Source: Pollenia angustigena (lineage: Eukaryota; Arthropoda; Insecta; Diptera; Polleniidae). From it: a stretch of 64,000 nt of DNA. Numbering within the stretch: position 1 is the stretch's first letter; each line of letters opens with the position of its first letter. The position numbers and the translations under genes are program-made. Positions 35,810 to 45,148 of this stretch are shown piece by piece. The notes beneath the pieces were generated by a model, which did no database searches, was not told the DNA's origin, and saw only the letters and a program-made list of their open reading frames with translations. The stretch spans positions 121,766,053-121,830,052 of the forward strand of contig OV884056.1 of assembly GCA_930367215.1 (NCBI GenBank), read 5' to 3'.

Positions 35810-36096
35810 CGTCGACGTCGTCGTAGAATATGTTTGAAATTGCTGTGTGAGCTGTGACGCAAAACGTCATCACGCAATTCACCCACCACACTCTCTGTTG
35901 TCGTTGGTACTACCCCGATGTTCTTCAAATTCTGTTCTTCTTGTTGTTTTTCCATAGCTAAAATTATCTCCTCGTCTTTCGGTTCCGGAACGTTTGCTTC
36001 TCGTAGACGTGTCACAAGCTGACTCTTGTTTCCCGACGCCTTTAAACCGTGTTCACGTAGCTTTTCTTTCAGCTTCACTATGGTCAATTTCTCCAT
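35749..36096 (-). CDS. B2 upstream ORF with SAP domain
   Basis: Same protein as at 18660-19007, with the SAP helices LTIVKLKEKLREHGLKAS and NKSQLVTRLREA. The overlap and frame relation to Gag-Pol are conserved, so the split predates the copying of B. One G/A difference (CGTCATC versus CATCATC) lies in the overlap. Confidence 0.6.
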   Translation of the reverse strand: MEKLTIVKLKEKLREHGLKASGNKSQLVTRLREANVPEPKDEEIILAMEKQQEEQNLKNIGVVPTTTESVVGELRDDVLRHSSHSNFKHILRRRRRWVPICCCHKILLRVKLKIL

Positions 36097-36469
36097 ACGT
36101 TGACTACTGTACCGTAGCAGTCTTTTCACACCCACTCGCGTACACAATTATCTTTCCCTTATCGAACACACGATACGGCACCAATCCCACTTCTGAAAAT
36201 TGTCACCCGGATGGCTTTGTGGGAGGGCAACTTACCGGATAATATTCCGAATGAAAACGCGGTAATATAATTGTGTATTTTAATGTTTATTATTAATTGA
36301 AATATATGTTCATTTAGTTGCGACCATTCGCCATGAGTATTAAACAAGAACTCTCTAAAAAATGAGTTGACAAAAAGGAAGAAGTTGATAACAAAACAGA
36401 CAACCAGAAGGGTTGCCAACAGTTAATTTAAACAATTGAAATAATGGGGAAAATATTGGGTGACACAAG

Positions 36470-37526
36470 TTTAAACATTTAAAAACAAAATTGCTAGTTA
36501 AATGTTTGAAAACAAGAATTTAAGTTTAGATATTTAAAACGAATTAGGTTTAGGTATTAAAAAAGATAATACAAAATTTAAGTTTAAACATTAAAAAAAA
36601 CAGAATTGTAAGTTTAAATGTTTAAAAACAGAATTTGAGTTTGAACATTTAAAAACCTAAATTTAAGTTTAAATAGTTAACAAAAAAATAAAAAAAAAAA
36701 AAAAACTAAAGTTAAACAGTAGGACTAAATTTAATTACGTAAACAAAAAAAAAAAAAAAAAAAAATTTTTTTTTAATAACGTCAAAAAAAAAAATATTTA
36801 ACTAGTTAAAACAAAATTTAAATAGTTAAAAATTGAACTTATTTAGACTATCTAAACCAAATTCAAGTTTAGAAATTCAAAATGCAAATTTATACATTTA
36901 AAATGAATTTAAATAATTGGACTAAGCTTAACCAAATACACTAAATTGAAATACAAGTACTTAAATTTGAGATTTTGGATATTTAAAACAAATTTGATCA
37001 ATAAAACCATGTTGCACTTAAGTCAAATTTGAGTATGTGAACGACAATTTAAGTAATTAGAACCAAAGTTTAAGAACGTAACTTAAAATTTCACTAATGA
37101 AACTAAATATAAAATTAAATACTAAGACAAAAATTAAAATACACAAACCAGATAAATAACTACTCAAATGAATAAATAATTCGGTTAGAAAAAATAGAAA
37201 ACCATAAATACGTAAGATCATGAATTTTCCTAATGTTGTTAAACACGTTATATAACTGGAAACAGGTAGCTAATAGGGAAAGGGAAGGAGAATAATTTAA
37301 ACGTGTATCAATAGTTAAGGAGGAAAATTAATTTGTTAGGATTTTTTTTATTTGCCTATGTTGAATTAGGAAAGGCAGGTTTGATTCATTAATATTAACT
37401 TTAACCATCTAGCCATTGGTGTTATAAAATAGCGATATCAGGTAAAGGGACAAACATAGGTACCTTATTTCATAGAATACGAGTAGTTATTTATATAATT
37501 GAATAAATTATACCGATGTAAATACA
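36470..37526. other. AT-rich region between B2 and the LINE
   Basis: Counterpart of 19381-20381. It holds an extra block of about 55 bp near 36835-36905 (GAACTTATTTAGACTATC) that the left LTR lacks. No gene. Confidence 0.55.
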
Positions 37527-37944
37527 TATAGGCTCATGAGGGAGGAGGAAGAAGAAGATTTATACAAAGCAGACGTGAAAAGTTGGAGCTCTTTAATAAA
37601 AGGGTTTAAACAGGTGTATTTACCAAACTGATGAAGTCGGGCTGTGTACTGGAGCAGGCTGAAGACGTGAAGGTTGTGTAGTGATTGAAGTTCAGTGCAA
37701 TACCGTGCATTTTATTCAACAGTTTTGGTTGGGATTTTTAATTTTTACAATTTCAATCATATACAAATCACTCAATTATTGGAAGTAAATAACACAAACG
37801 TACGTATTAAAACAAAAAACCCAATACTAACAATAAATAAAAACAATATCATCAGCTGACTCTTTCACACGTTGTTGTACTAAAAAGTGATACCAAATTG
37901 TTTAAGTCGATAATAACGTTCATTGTATATTTAACATTAGCAGG

Positions 37945-38766
37945 ATGCCAGATCATGAAAATAATGCATCCCAGCAAGCCAAAAGGAAAAATTCTGAGCT
38001 TTCACCAGAAAAAGAATCAAGTTTAGTAGGAAGCATGAAGGTAACTGATTTAATGAGCGTTATAAAGGAGGCTATTAATAATAGCTTGGATGAAAAGATG
38101 AAAAACTTAGCTACTAAGACGGATATAGAAGAAATTAAAAAAGAAATTGGCGAAGTAAATAGTGAAATGGAGGTTTTAAAATATGAAAATAAACAGCTAA
38201 AACAAGAGGTCGAAAAATTAAAAAGAGAAAAAGAAGTAGAAAGGAAAAGTTTGTTTTGGTTGGATCAGCAAACCGGCAATAAAAAATTGATATTTAAAGG
38301 CATAAAAACGGATATTAACCCACTAAAGGCAATTAAAAGAATTTGTAAAGATAAACTAGATATAGATGTTTGCATTATTAGAGCTCATAAACTATTTGAA
38401 AAAGAAGGAAAAATGTCTGTGGCTGTGGAGTTTGAATCAACGGCTGAAATTTCAAAAATATTTCGTAATACAAAAAAACTATCAGGCACCAGTATTTTGA
38501 TTGAACGTGACCTAATGCCATTAAAGCAAGACAAGAAAAAGGTGTTCTTACAAATAAAGAAAAAGTTACTCGAGTTCAGCACAAAATATAGAGTTATGGT
38601 TAGAGATGATAAACTTAAAGTGGACGATAAGTGGTTTAGTTGGAGCACTGAATACAAGCTGGTCTGTGGTAGAGAAGATGGTCTTAATATATTGAAAAAT
38701 TTGTACGGAGAAGGGGTTGAAAAATTAAATTTAAGTTATGAATCTTTAATAAATTCAAAAAACTAA
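37945..38766 (+). CDS. LINE ORF1 protein (coiled coil, L1-ORF1p-like)
   Basis: 273-residue nucleic-acid-binding protein expected to coat LINE RNA in the cytoplasm. ATG at 37945 (GCAGGATGCC). Residues about 30-105 form a charged coiled coil (EEIKKEIGEVNSEMEVLKYE and following heptads). Residues 110-185 resemble an RRM (KLIFKGIKTDI, MSVAVEFESTAEI), and 190-260 a C-terminal basic domain. No CCHC knuckles. This is the L1-type ORF1 layout. The final codons are AAA AAC TAA and form a slippery heptamer. Confidence 0.85.
   Translation: MPDHENNASQQAKRKNSELSPEKESSLVGSMKVTDLMSVIKEAINNSLDEKMKNLATKTDIEEIKKEIGEVNSEMEVLKYENKQLKQEVEKLKREKEVERKSLFWLDQQTGNKKLIFKGIKTDINPLKAIKRICKDKLDIDVCIIRAHKLFEKEGKMSVAVEFESTAEISKIFRNTKKLSGTSILIERDLMPLKQDKKKVFLQIKKKLLEFSTKYRVMVRDDKLKVDDKWFSWSTEYKLVCGREDGLNILKNLYGEGVEKLNLSYESLINSKN
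38757..38763 (+). promoter_or_regulatory. A AAA AAC slippery heptamer (-1 frameshift site)
   Basis: The last two sense codons of ORF1 are AAA (38758) and AAC (38761), preceded by A, then the TAA stop at 38764. In the 0 frame this is X XXY YYZ. A -1 slip continues into ORF2 (AAA AAA CTA). No strong downstream hairpin is visible, which weakens but does not exclude frameshifting. Confidence 0.7.
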
Positions 38767-41700
38767 AAAAAGTCTGTCGTAAACCAAATGCTTCTAATAA
38801 AAATGTTATTACAGATTCCGAAAAAACAGATATTAAAATAATATCATACAATATAAATGGAATTGAAAACAAACTTCATATTCCTTCATTTTTTAATTAT
38901 ATTCGGCAAGCCGATATTTTCTTTTTAATAGAAACCCATCTAGTAGATGAAAAAACAGAATTTATAAAAAAATATTTCCAAGGCTTTACAATATACGCGG
39001 TGCCAGCAACAAGGATTAGTCGTTTTGGTAGAGCAATTGGTGGTTGTTTATACGGATTTAAAAATAATTTAAAAAGTCGGGATATTCATCCGGAAGTGAT
39101 TGATGGTGCACATGTCAAGCAAGCTGTACTATGTATAAATAACACAAAAATTACTTTTGTCCCATTGTATCTTAGAGGAAGTAATTGGTTGGAAGAGTTC
39201 AACATTGTAAAAGTTTTTTTTGAAGAGAGTCATATTATAAATCCTGTGATTATTGGCGATCTTAATATAAGAATCGGAAATATACAACAAGATATTAATG
39301 ATTTGTATAAGGAAGTGTTTAAGGCAGGAAAAGAAGAAAGAAAATCAAAGGATGTGATCGACAATAACAAAGGGCGTCAGTTTATGACATTTTGTTTGGA
39401 TGAAAATCTTTTAGTACTTAATGGTCAAACGGATGGAGATGAAGAAGGCTCTCTTACATATATAAGCACTCTTGGTGAATCAGTAAATGATATTTGCGCA
39501 GTACATCTTGAAAACTTGCAATATGTTAAACATTTTCAAGTGGATGATAACGTATGGTCTGATCACCTACCAATAAAACTAACATTAAATGTAAACAACT
39601 TAAGTAGCTCCACCAAAAGCATAAATTTATTGCCAAAACTATACTGGCATAATAAAGACAAGCTAAGATATCAAGCAAACCTTAATGCAAACTTACAAAA
39701 TCAAAATACGAATAATACTTTTAGCATAATAGAGTTGTCAACTATAATCAAAACGTCGGCCGCAATACCAAAAACCAGAAAATTTGAGCCCAAAAACAAA
39801 TGGTACAACCATAAATGCAACGATGCTAGAATATTGGCTATGGGGTATTTGAATAAATTCAGAGCTACAAAAAGTATTGGTGATAAAGAAAATTATTTAC
39901 AAAAGCAACACGATTATAAGTATATATGCAATCAAAGTAAACAAATATATTTTCAGCAGTTGGCAGAAAAAATAAATCAAATTAATGATAGCAAACAATG
40001 GTGGAAGTTTGCCAGAGAAGTCCGTGGTCAAAATTATCAAATCGGAGCTAGAATATCAGCATTGGATTTCAAAGAATATTTTAAAACTTTGTTAAATCCG
40101 CCTCAATGTTCTCAGATGTTTCATTATGCGCCAATGCTTATCAGAGATAACAAACTTGATGCTGACATTACTTTAGAGGAACTAAAATTAGTCCTTAAAA
40201 ACAGCAAACTTAACAAAGCCCCTGGTGAGGATGGAATCACATATGAGTTTATAATAAATGCTTCAGACGAATTTCAGAAACAGTTAGTTAAGTCTTATAA
40301 TTCAATGTATCGAGATGCAAGCATTCATGAAGTGTTTTGCAAAACCGTGGTATTCCCAATATTTAAAAAAGGTGACCCCAACATGCCAGAAAACTATAGA
40401 GGTATATCCTTCATGAATTGTGTTGCAAAAGTTATGATGGGAATTTTAAACAATCGTTTATATAATTGGGTTGAGGAAAATAATGTATTAACAGAATTTC
40501 AGGCGGGATTTAGAAGAAAATACTCCACAATCGATAATATATACAACCTTGCAGGTATTGTAAACATAAAGTTAGTCGAAAATAAAAAAGTATACGCATT
40601 TTTCGTCGACTTTAAGGCAGCTTTTGACAAGGTCGCGAGAAAATCTTTAATATTCAAACTCTATTCAATGGGCATTTCTTACAAATTTGTGAAAATGATT
40701 GAATCAATTTATACTAACACTAAATCTGCTGTGTGGAATGGCGAAGAGCTATCAGATTACTTCCAAACAACGGCTGGTGTTAAACAAGGATGCTTATTAT
40801 CCCCTCTTTTATTTTCTCTCTATATCAATGATCTGAATGATTATCTTGGTGGTGGTTTGCAAATTGATCACCTTAAAATCCGTCTCCTCATGTACGCAGA
40901 TGACATTGTAATCTTATCAGATGATATAAATACGTTGAAAAAAATGATTATTAACTTGGAAAATTACTGTCAATTATGGAACCTTGAGGTGAACTTAAGT
41001 AAATCAGAAATATTAGTTTTTAGAAAAGGCGGTAAATTGAGTAGAAATGAAAAATGGCAGTTTCAAGGAAATTACATAAAGATAACCAATGAATACAACT
41101 ACCTTGGAGTAATATTTACACCTAAAATGAAATTTACTAAGCACGTAGAAAAAAGAAATGCACAAGCTAAAAACGCTATTAATTCCACCTGGAAACACTT
41201 TATTTCTAATAAACAAATTCAGCTCAGACAAAAATGGAACCTGTTTTTAGCTGTATGCAGGTCGATCCAAACATATGCAGCTCAAGTTTGGGGTTTTGGT
41301 TATTTCGAAGCGGTTGATTTACTACAACGATACTTTATGAAAAAAATTTTAAAATTGCCTGAATTTACACCTAACTACGCATTAATGCTGGAAACGGGGG
41401 CTGTACAAAATCATTTGTACTCCCTAGAACTACACCTACAGTATATATCTCGGGTTATGTTTCAATACCAGCCTAATAGGCTACCGTTTCAAATCACTCA
41501 TATGCTAATAAGGAAGGATTTGTTTTGGGTTAAAGAATTGAAAACTATTGCCAACAACAATAATACTCCGTGGTCTGTTATACAGCCTGACGAACATCAT
41601 TGGTTTGCACAAAATAAGCTATTGCTAAGCAATATTAAGGAAAATCATCATAAGCAATATTTACACAGTCAAGCAGTCTCTTCAAGATTATATAAATATC

Positions 41701-42059
41701 TCGATTATACCAAGGGTCAATGCTATATCCTTGATACTTTAAATGTAGAAAATATAACGTGGATTTTTAAGGCCAGATGTGGACTAATCAAATTAAATTA
41801 CAACACTTTTGGTGCAGTTGATGATGACAAAGTATGCAAACTCTGTAATTTGGGTACGATGGAGACCTTTGAACACTTCTTATGTGTTTGCCCTGTTCTT
41901 AAGGAATTCAGATTAGCGAGTTTTGGGAAGCCCTTATTACATCATATGGAAATGATACAAATATTAAATGGTTCAAACACTTCACATTGGGGAAAACTAG
42001 TTTTATACTTAAAAACATCTTTAAAATACAGAAACTTTTTGGTACAAGAATTTAATTAA
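38763..42059 (+). CDS. LINE ORF2: endonuclease and reverse transcriptase
   Basis: About 1098 codons in the -1 frame from ORF1. APE-type endonuclease: KIISYNINGIE (from 38835), FLIETHL, IIGDLNIRIG, and near its end WSDHLPIKL. Reverse transcriptase: NKAPGEDGITYEF, FKKGDPNMPENYRGIS, FFVDFKAAFDKV, GVKQGCLLSPLLF and YADDIVIL. The C-terminus has the CKLCNLGTMETFEHFLCVC cluster. No RNase H. The frame opens at 38742 and has no ATG before the endonuclease; the first Met is far inside it (GRQFMTF). A GTG at 39000 would cut off the first catalytic residues, so it is not the start. Confidence 0.88.
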   Translation, partial: LKKVCRKPNASNKNVITDSEKTDIKIISYNINGIENKLHIPSFFNYIRQADIFFLIETHLVDEKTEFIKKYFQGFTIYAVPATRISRFGRAIGGCLYGFKNNLKSRDIHPEVIDGAHVKQAVLCINNTKITFVPLYLRGSNWLEEFNIVKVFFEESHIINPVIIGDLNIRIGNIQQDINDLYKEVFKAGKEERKSKDVIDNNKGRQFMTFCLDENLLVLNGQTDGDEEGSLTYISTLGESVNDICAVHLENLQYVKHFQVDDNVWSDHLPIKLTLNVNNLSSSTKSINLLPKLYWHNKDKLRYQANLNANLQNQNTNNTFSIIELSTIIKTSAAIPKTRKFEPKNKWYNHKCNDARILAMGYLNKFRATKSIGDKENYLQKQHDYKYICNQSKQIYFQQLAEKINQINDSKQWWKFAREVRGQNYQIGARISALDFKEYFKTLLNPPQCSQMFHYAPMLIRDNKLDADITLEELKLVLKNSKLNKAPGEDGITYEFIINASDEFQKQLVKSYNSMYRDASIHEVFCKTVVFPIFKKGDPNMPENYRGISFMNCVAKVMMGILNNRLYNWVEENNVLTEFQAGFRRKYSTIDNIYNLAGIVNIKLVENKKVYAFFVDFKAAFDKVARKSLIFKLYSMGISYKFVKMIESIYTNTKSAVWNGEELSDYFQTTAGVKQGCLLSPLLFSLYINDLNDYLGGGLQIDHLKIRLLMYADDIVILSDDINTLKKMIINLENYCQLWNLEVNLSKSEILVFRKGGKLSRNEKWQFQGNYIKITNEYNYLGVIFTPKMKFTKHVEKRNAQAKNAINSTWKHFISNKQIQLRQKWNLFLAVCRSIQTYAAQVWGFGYFEAVDLLQRYFMKKILKLPEFTPNYALMLETGAVQNHLYSLELHLQYISRVMFQYQPNRLPFQITHMLIRKDLFWVKELKTIANNNNTPWSVIQPDEHHWFAQNKLLLSNIKENHHKQYLHSQAVSSRLYKYLDYTKGQCYILDTLNVENITWIFKARCGLIKLNYNTFGAVDDDKVCKLCNLGTMETFEHFLCVCPVLKEFRLASFGKPLLHHMEMIQILNGSNTSHWGKLVLYLKTSLKYRNFLVQEFN

Positions 42060-43024
42060 ATGCTTTGTAATAATTATTATTTTTAATTATTCGGTTAATC
42101 GACAGACATTTTTTATAAAATATTGTCGAAATTTATTACCTTTCCACTTTTTTGTTTACATTAAATATATGTATATGAATATATGTAATTTATTTTATAA
42201 ATTTAATTTATTGTAAATAAAGAAGAAACTACTACATATACTTGGCTATTTTTACCATTTATATATTATTTCGGTATAGGCTCATGAAAAGTCTTTGGTT
42301 GCAAATAACCTCTTAATTATTGTATGATTTAGAACATAAGATTTTTTTTGATAAAATTGTAGAGATTAACCCATATCGTAAGACAAATTATTGCCAAATA
42401 AATAATTATATATCCATATGTACAAGTGGAAATTAAAATGTGTTAAATCCATTTAAGATTTGGTTGAAAGGTAACACGAGTGTGGTGAAGTGGTAAGTAC
42501 GTTTTGGGGCGTTACTCCAAACATTTTAATTTTACAGGCAATGAGTAGTGCCACGGATGGCAGTAAAAATGCCATATGGGGTGGGCAGCCTGTTCAGGAC
42601 AAAACATCTGGTCCTGAAGACTCGAGACAATCATGTCGAGAACCGCGTAAAGTTCTCCTAATCATCAATCGACGGTCGTTTTTGTTTAATGTTTTATGTT
42701 TTCAATCGCTTCGATTTTTATTAAACAGCTTTTTTTTCATCTATCCTTGGCACGAATTAAATTGTGTATGTGTGAGTAGATGGACGCGAACCCCCCATTT
42801 CCGGCGAGCTTCAGCCCAAACACCAGCGTGCCACTGTCCATCGCGAAGCGAAGTTGAGAGTTTGATTTAGGTCAAAAATTTCTCAAAACGAATTTTTTTT
42901 TTCCACACGAACATCACAAAACGGCATCATTTCGGTTGTCAAAAAATTATCAAAGCACGCAAAATGTATATATATATATATATATTACATATTTTTATAT
43001 TATATAAATTAAAATAATAAAAAA

Positions 43025-45148
43025 ATGGATTTCGAAAACACTCTAGCTATTGGATTAATTACTGTTTTGCAAGAACAAGTTGAACTATTAACGCTTTTAT
43101 TGCAAATTATAGAAGCCATTATGGAGGAAGAGGATGAAGAAGACCTTTTAGTGCACTCGAGTATGCCTTTTCCCCGCAGAGTTTGGATGTTTGTAAGATA
43201 ATTGTGAATTATTAAACATATTTATTTGTTAAAATAATTGAGTTTGCATTGAAGAACCGCTACGGCAAATTTTGGAAGAAAGATATTCCAAATAATGACG
43301 CTGAATTCTTTAAAGAAAGCTTTCGAGTCGGCCAAGAAACTTTTTCTTTATTAGTTCAAAAACTAGAGAGTTTGAGGAAACAGAATACCAATTTAAGGGA
43401 AGCTATATCTTTGGAAAAGCGAATAGCAATAGCGTTATACACCCTTGGATCCTCAGGGGAGTATCGAACTGTCGGAAGACTTTTTGGTGTTTCACCCAGC
43501 AGTGTTTGCAAAATATTACATGAATTTTGCAAGGCTGTTATTGAAGAGCTTTCCGATGAGTATCTTCCTTCGGAATTCCTAACAGAATCCAAAATTGAAG
43601 AATGCGTGAAGGGATTTGAAGAAATAGGATTCCCGCAATGTTTGGGTGCAATTGGTAAGTAGAAACATACGTAAATATGTTTGGTTTTTTATCACATTTT
43701 AAAATTTAAAAAGATGGTTGCCACATTGAAGTTAAGCCATCAGCTTCTGAAGCTGTTGATCATTACAATTATAAGGGTTGGTATTCTGTGGTGCTATTCG
43801 CGATGGTTGATTTCCGGTAAGATTTCTTAAAATGTTAACACATAGCTTTGTAATAACTATTTTCTCAGTTATAGGTTTTTATATGTGAATATAGGCTGCC
43901 CAGTACCCATGTTCTGTAACTTTAGTGAGAACTTCTTGCATCGAAAAGATGCGAAACAAAATATCCCATCGTTTCTCGAAAAGTGAGAAAAATGTGTGTC
44001 TGTAACTCATGTCGAAAACTATCAAAAGAAGTTACGTCGTTACGTTATAAATGTCATAATATTGCACTCGAAGCCTATGTGACATTGCAGACGTTCAGAA
44101 CGCCAGTAACACATATCGTTGTCGGCGACCAAAATTTACTTAAATTGAAAATTTTTCAACGACGGCGGCGAAAACACAACCGTCGGCTATGCCAAATTGT
44201 GTAAAGAGCGACTTTAATGTTTGTTGTTTGCAAACGAGCTTTGCAGACATTGGTATATTTTATGAAAATGTTAAAAGCAAAATAATAAAACAATGAAAAA
44301 TGTGCCAAGAATAAAATATTATTATTATTATTCTTTGCAGTTTGCATTTTTAATTGTTTTTTAGTGTTCAAATTTTTTCTCGCCCATTTTTATTCGTGAG
44401 TTTATTTGACAGTTCAAAGCGGGAACTTTTCTCACCAAAATGTTACAGACACACTTTTTCTGTAAATTGGCGAGTAATTTCCTTACGTGACAGCTTGTAC
44501 TCGCCAAAAAAAGTTACAGACACTGTTAAGTGAGAAAAACAGCTTTTTGTTTCAATTTATGGCATTTTTGTTTCATTTCACACATTTCAATCGAAAACTT
44601 CCACGACGCGAGAGTTACAGAACATGGGCACAGGAAGATGCAATGATTCGCTTATTTATCGTAAATCTCAATTAAGCCATATGTTAAATTCATCAAATTT
44701 GCTTAAAGAAAAGAACAGACTAATTTGCGGAACACAGGTTCCAGTAGTTATTATTGGGGACTCAGCTTTCAAATTTTCCCCTACCCTTATGAAACCTTAC
44801 CCGTTTTCAACTACAGCTTCTTTGGACCAACAAACATTCAATTATAATCTGTCCAAAGCCAGGCTTGTAGTTGAAAATGCTTTCGGCCACGTAAAAGCAA
44901 GGTTCAGACGAATTGGCAAGGGCCTTGATAATCACCCAAAGTACAATAGCAGAATTATTATGTGCTGTTGTATATTGCACAACAACTGTGTTGTTAATGA
45001 GAACTGGAAAGTTACTCAAAATCCCTCCCAATTGCAACCCGAACGCATTAATATCTCTGCTGATCAGTCTGTACCTGCAGAAAACATCAGAAAAGCTATC
45101 AGCAAATTTTTATGTGAGAGAGATTCTTTAATACAAAGAACACAATAA
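43025..45148 (+). pseudogene. H2 Harbinger transposase, interrupted by a MITE
   Basis: Exons 43025-43192, 43255-43654, 43714-43816, and 43875-43903 plus 44634-45148. Splice phases agree across all junctions. All catalytic acids are present: Asp in AIDGCHIEV across the exon 2/3 junction, Asp in IIGDSAF, Glu in LVVENAFGHVKARF. The C-terminus is complete (CERDSLIQRTQ). It would be an intact HARBI1-like nuclease but for the 727-bp MITE inside exon 4. The promoter and left terminus are also lost to element A. Confidence 0.88.
43904..44630. mobile_element. MITE, 727 bp, CAG target duplication
   Basis: Inverted ends T(A/G)CCCATGTTCTGTAACT, direct CAG at 43901-43903 and 44631-44633. H1 has the empty site GCCCAGGAAGATG. 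Subterminal motifs TTACAGACAC and TTTCTC(G/A)...GTGAGAAAA recur several times on both strands. A 3-bp duplication fits Harbinger or CACTA, but the ends match neither well. Its small ORFs are not genes. Confidence 0.85.

Larger units (their letters stand above)
31422..36465 (-). mobile_element. Ty3/gypsy element B, copy 2 (B2), antisense in the right LTR of A
   Basis: LTRs 31422-31686 and 36201-36465, CAAG duplications and position identical to B1. Compared with B1 it has lost 332 bp of the RT region, replaced by 11 bp of filler (TAACTTAGGTG) at about 33637-33647. It is defective. Confidence 0.9.
37540..42274 (+). mobile_element. Full-length LINE (non-LTR retrotransposon)
   Basis: 4735 bp between perfect 13-bp duplications TATAGGCTCATGA (37527-37539 and 42275-42287). 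The left LTR of A shows the empty site. It has a 405-nt leader starting GGGAGGAGGAAG, two ORFs, and a 3' UTR with AATAAA at about 42217 that ends TTATTTCGG without poly-A. Both ORFs are open, so this is a recent and perhaps still competent insertion. Clade not assigned. Confidence 0.92.
10769..42918 (+). mobile_element. Giant Ty3/gypsy-type LTR element A with nested insertions
   Basis: Left LTR 10769-21023, primer-binding site 21029, gag-pol 22942-27927, right LTR 28192-42918. The LTRs start TGGCGTGGGTAT and end ACATCACA. Each carries antisense element B, and the right one also a LINE. Without nested elements the LTR is about 4.9 kb and the internal region about 7.2 kb. There is no env-like ORF after pol. 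No short target duplication is found; both flanks are family H sequence. Gag and pol are mutated, so A is not autonomous now. Confidence 0.75.
28192..42918 (+). repeat. Right LTR of A (14.7 kb with B2 and a LINE)
   Basis: Same ends as the left LTR. Removing the 4735-bp LINE and one TSD leaves 9979 bp; the difference from 10,255 is mostly the 321-bp net loss in B2, partly offset by an extra block of about 55 bp near 36835. It ends at 42918, and family H sequence follows at once. Confidence 0.75.

Noticed and set aside
39000..42059. GTG at 39000 as the start of LINE ORF2
   Set aside because: It would remove the first endonuclease motifs, which lie in the same open frame upstream.
43983..44371. 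Short ORFs inside the 43904 MITE
   Set aside because: They run over subterminal repeats on both strands and are absent from H1.
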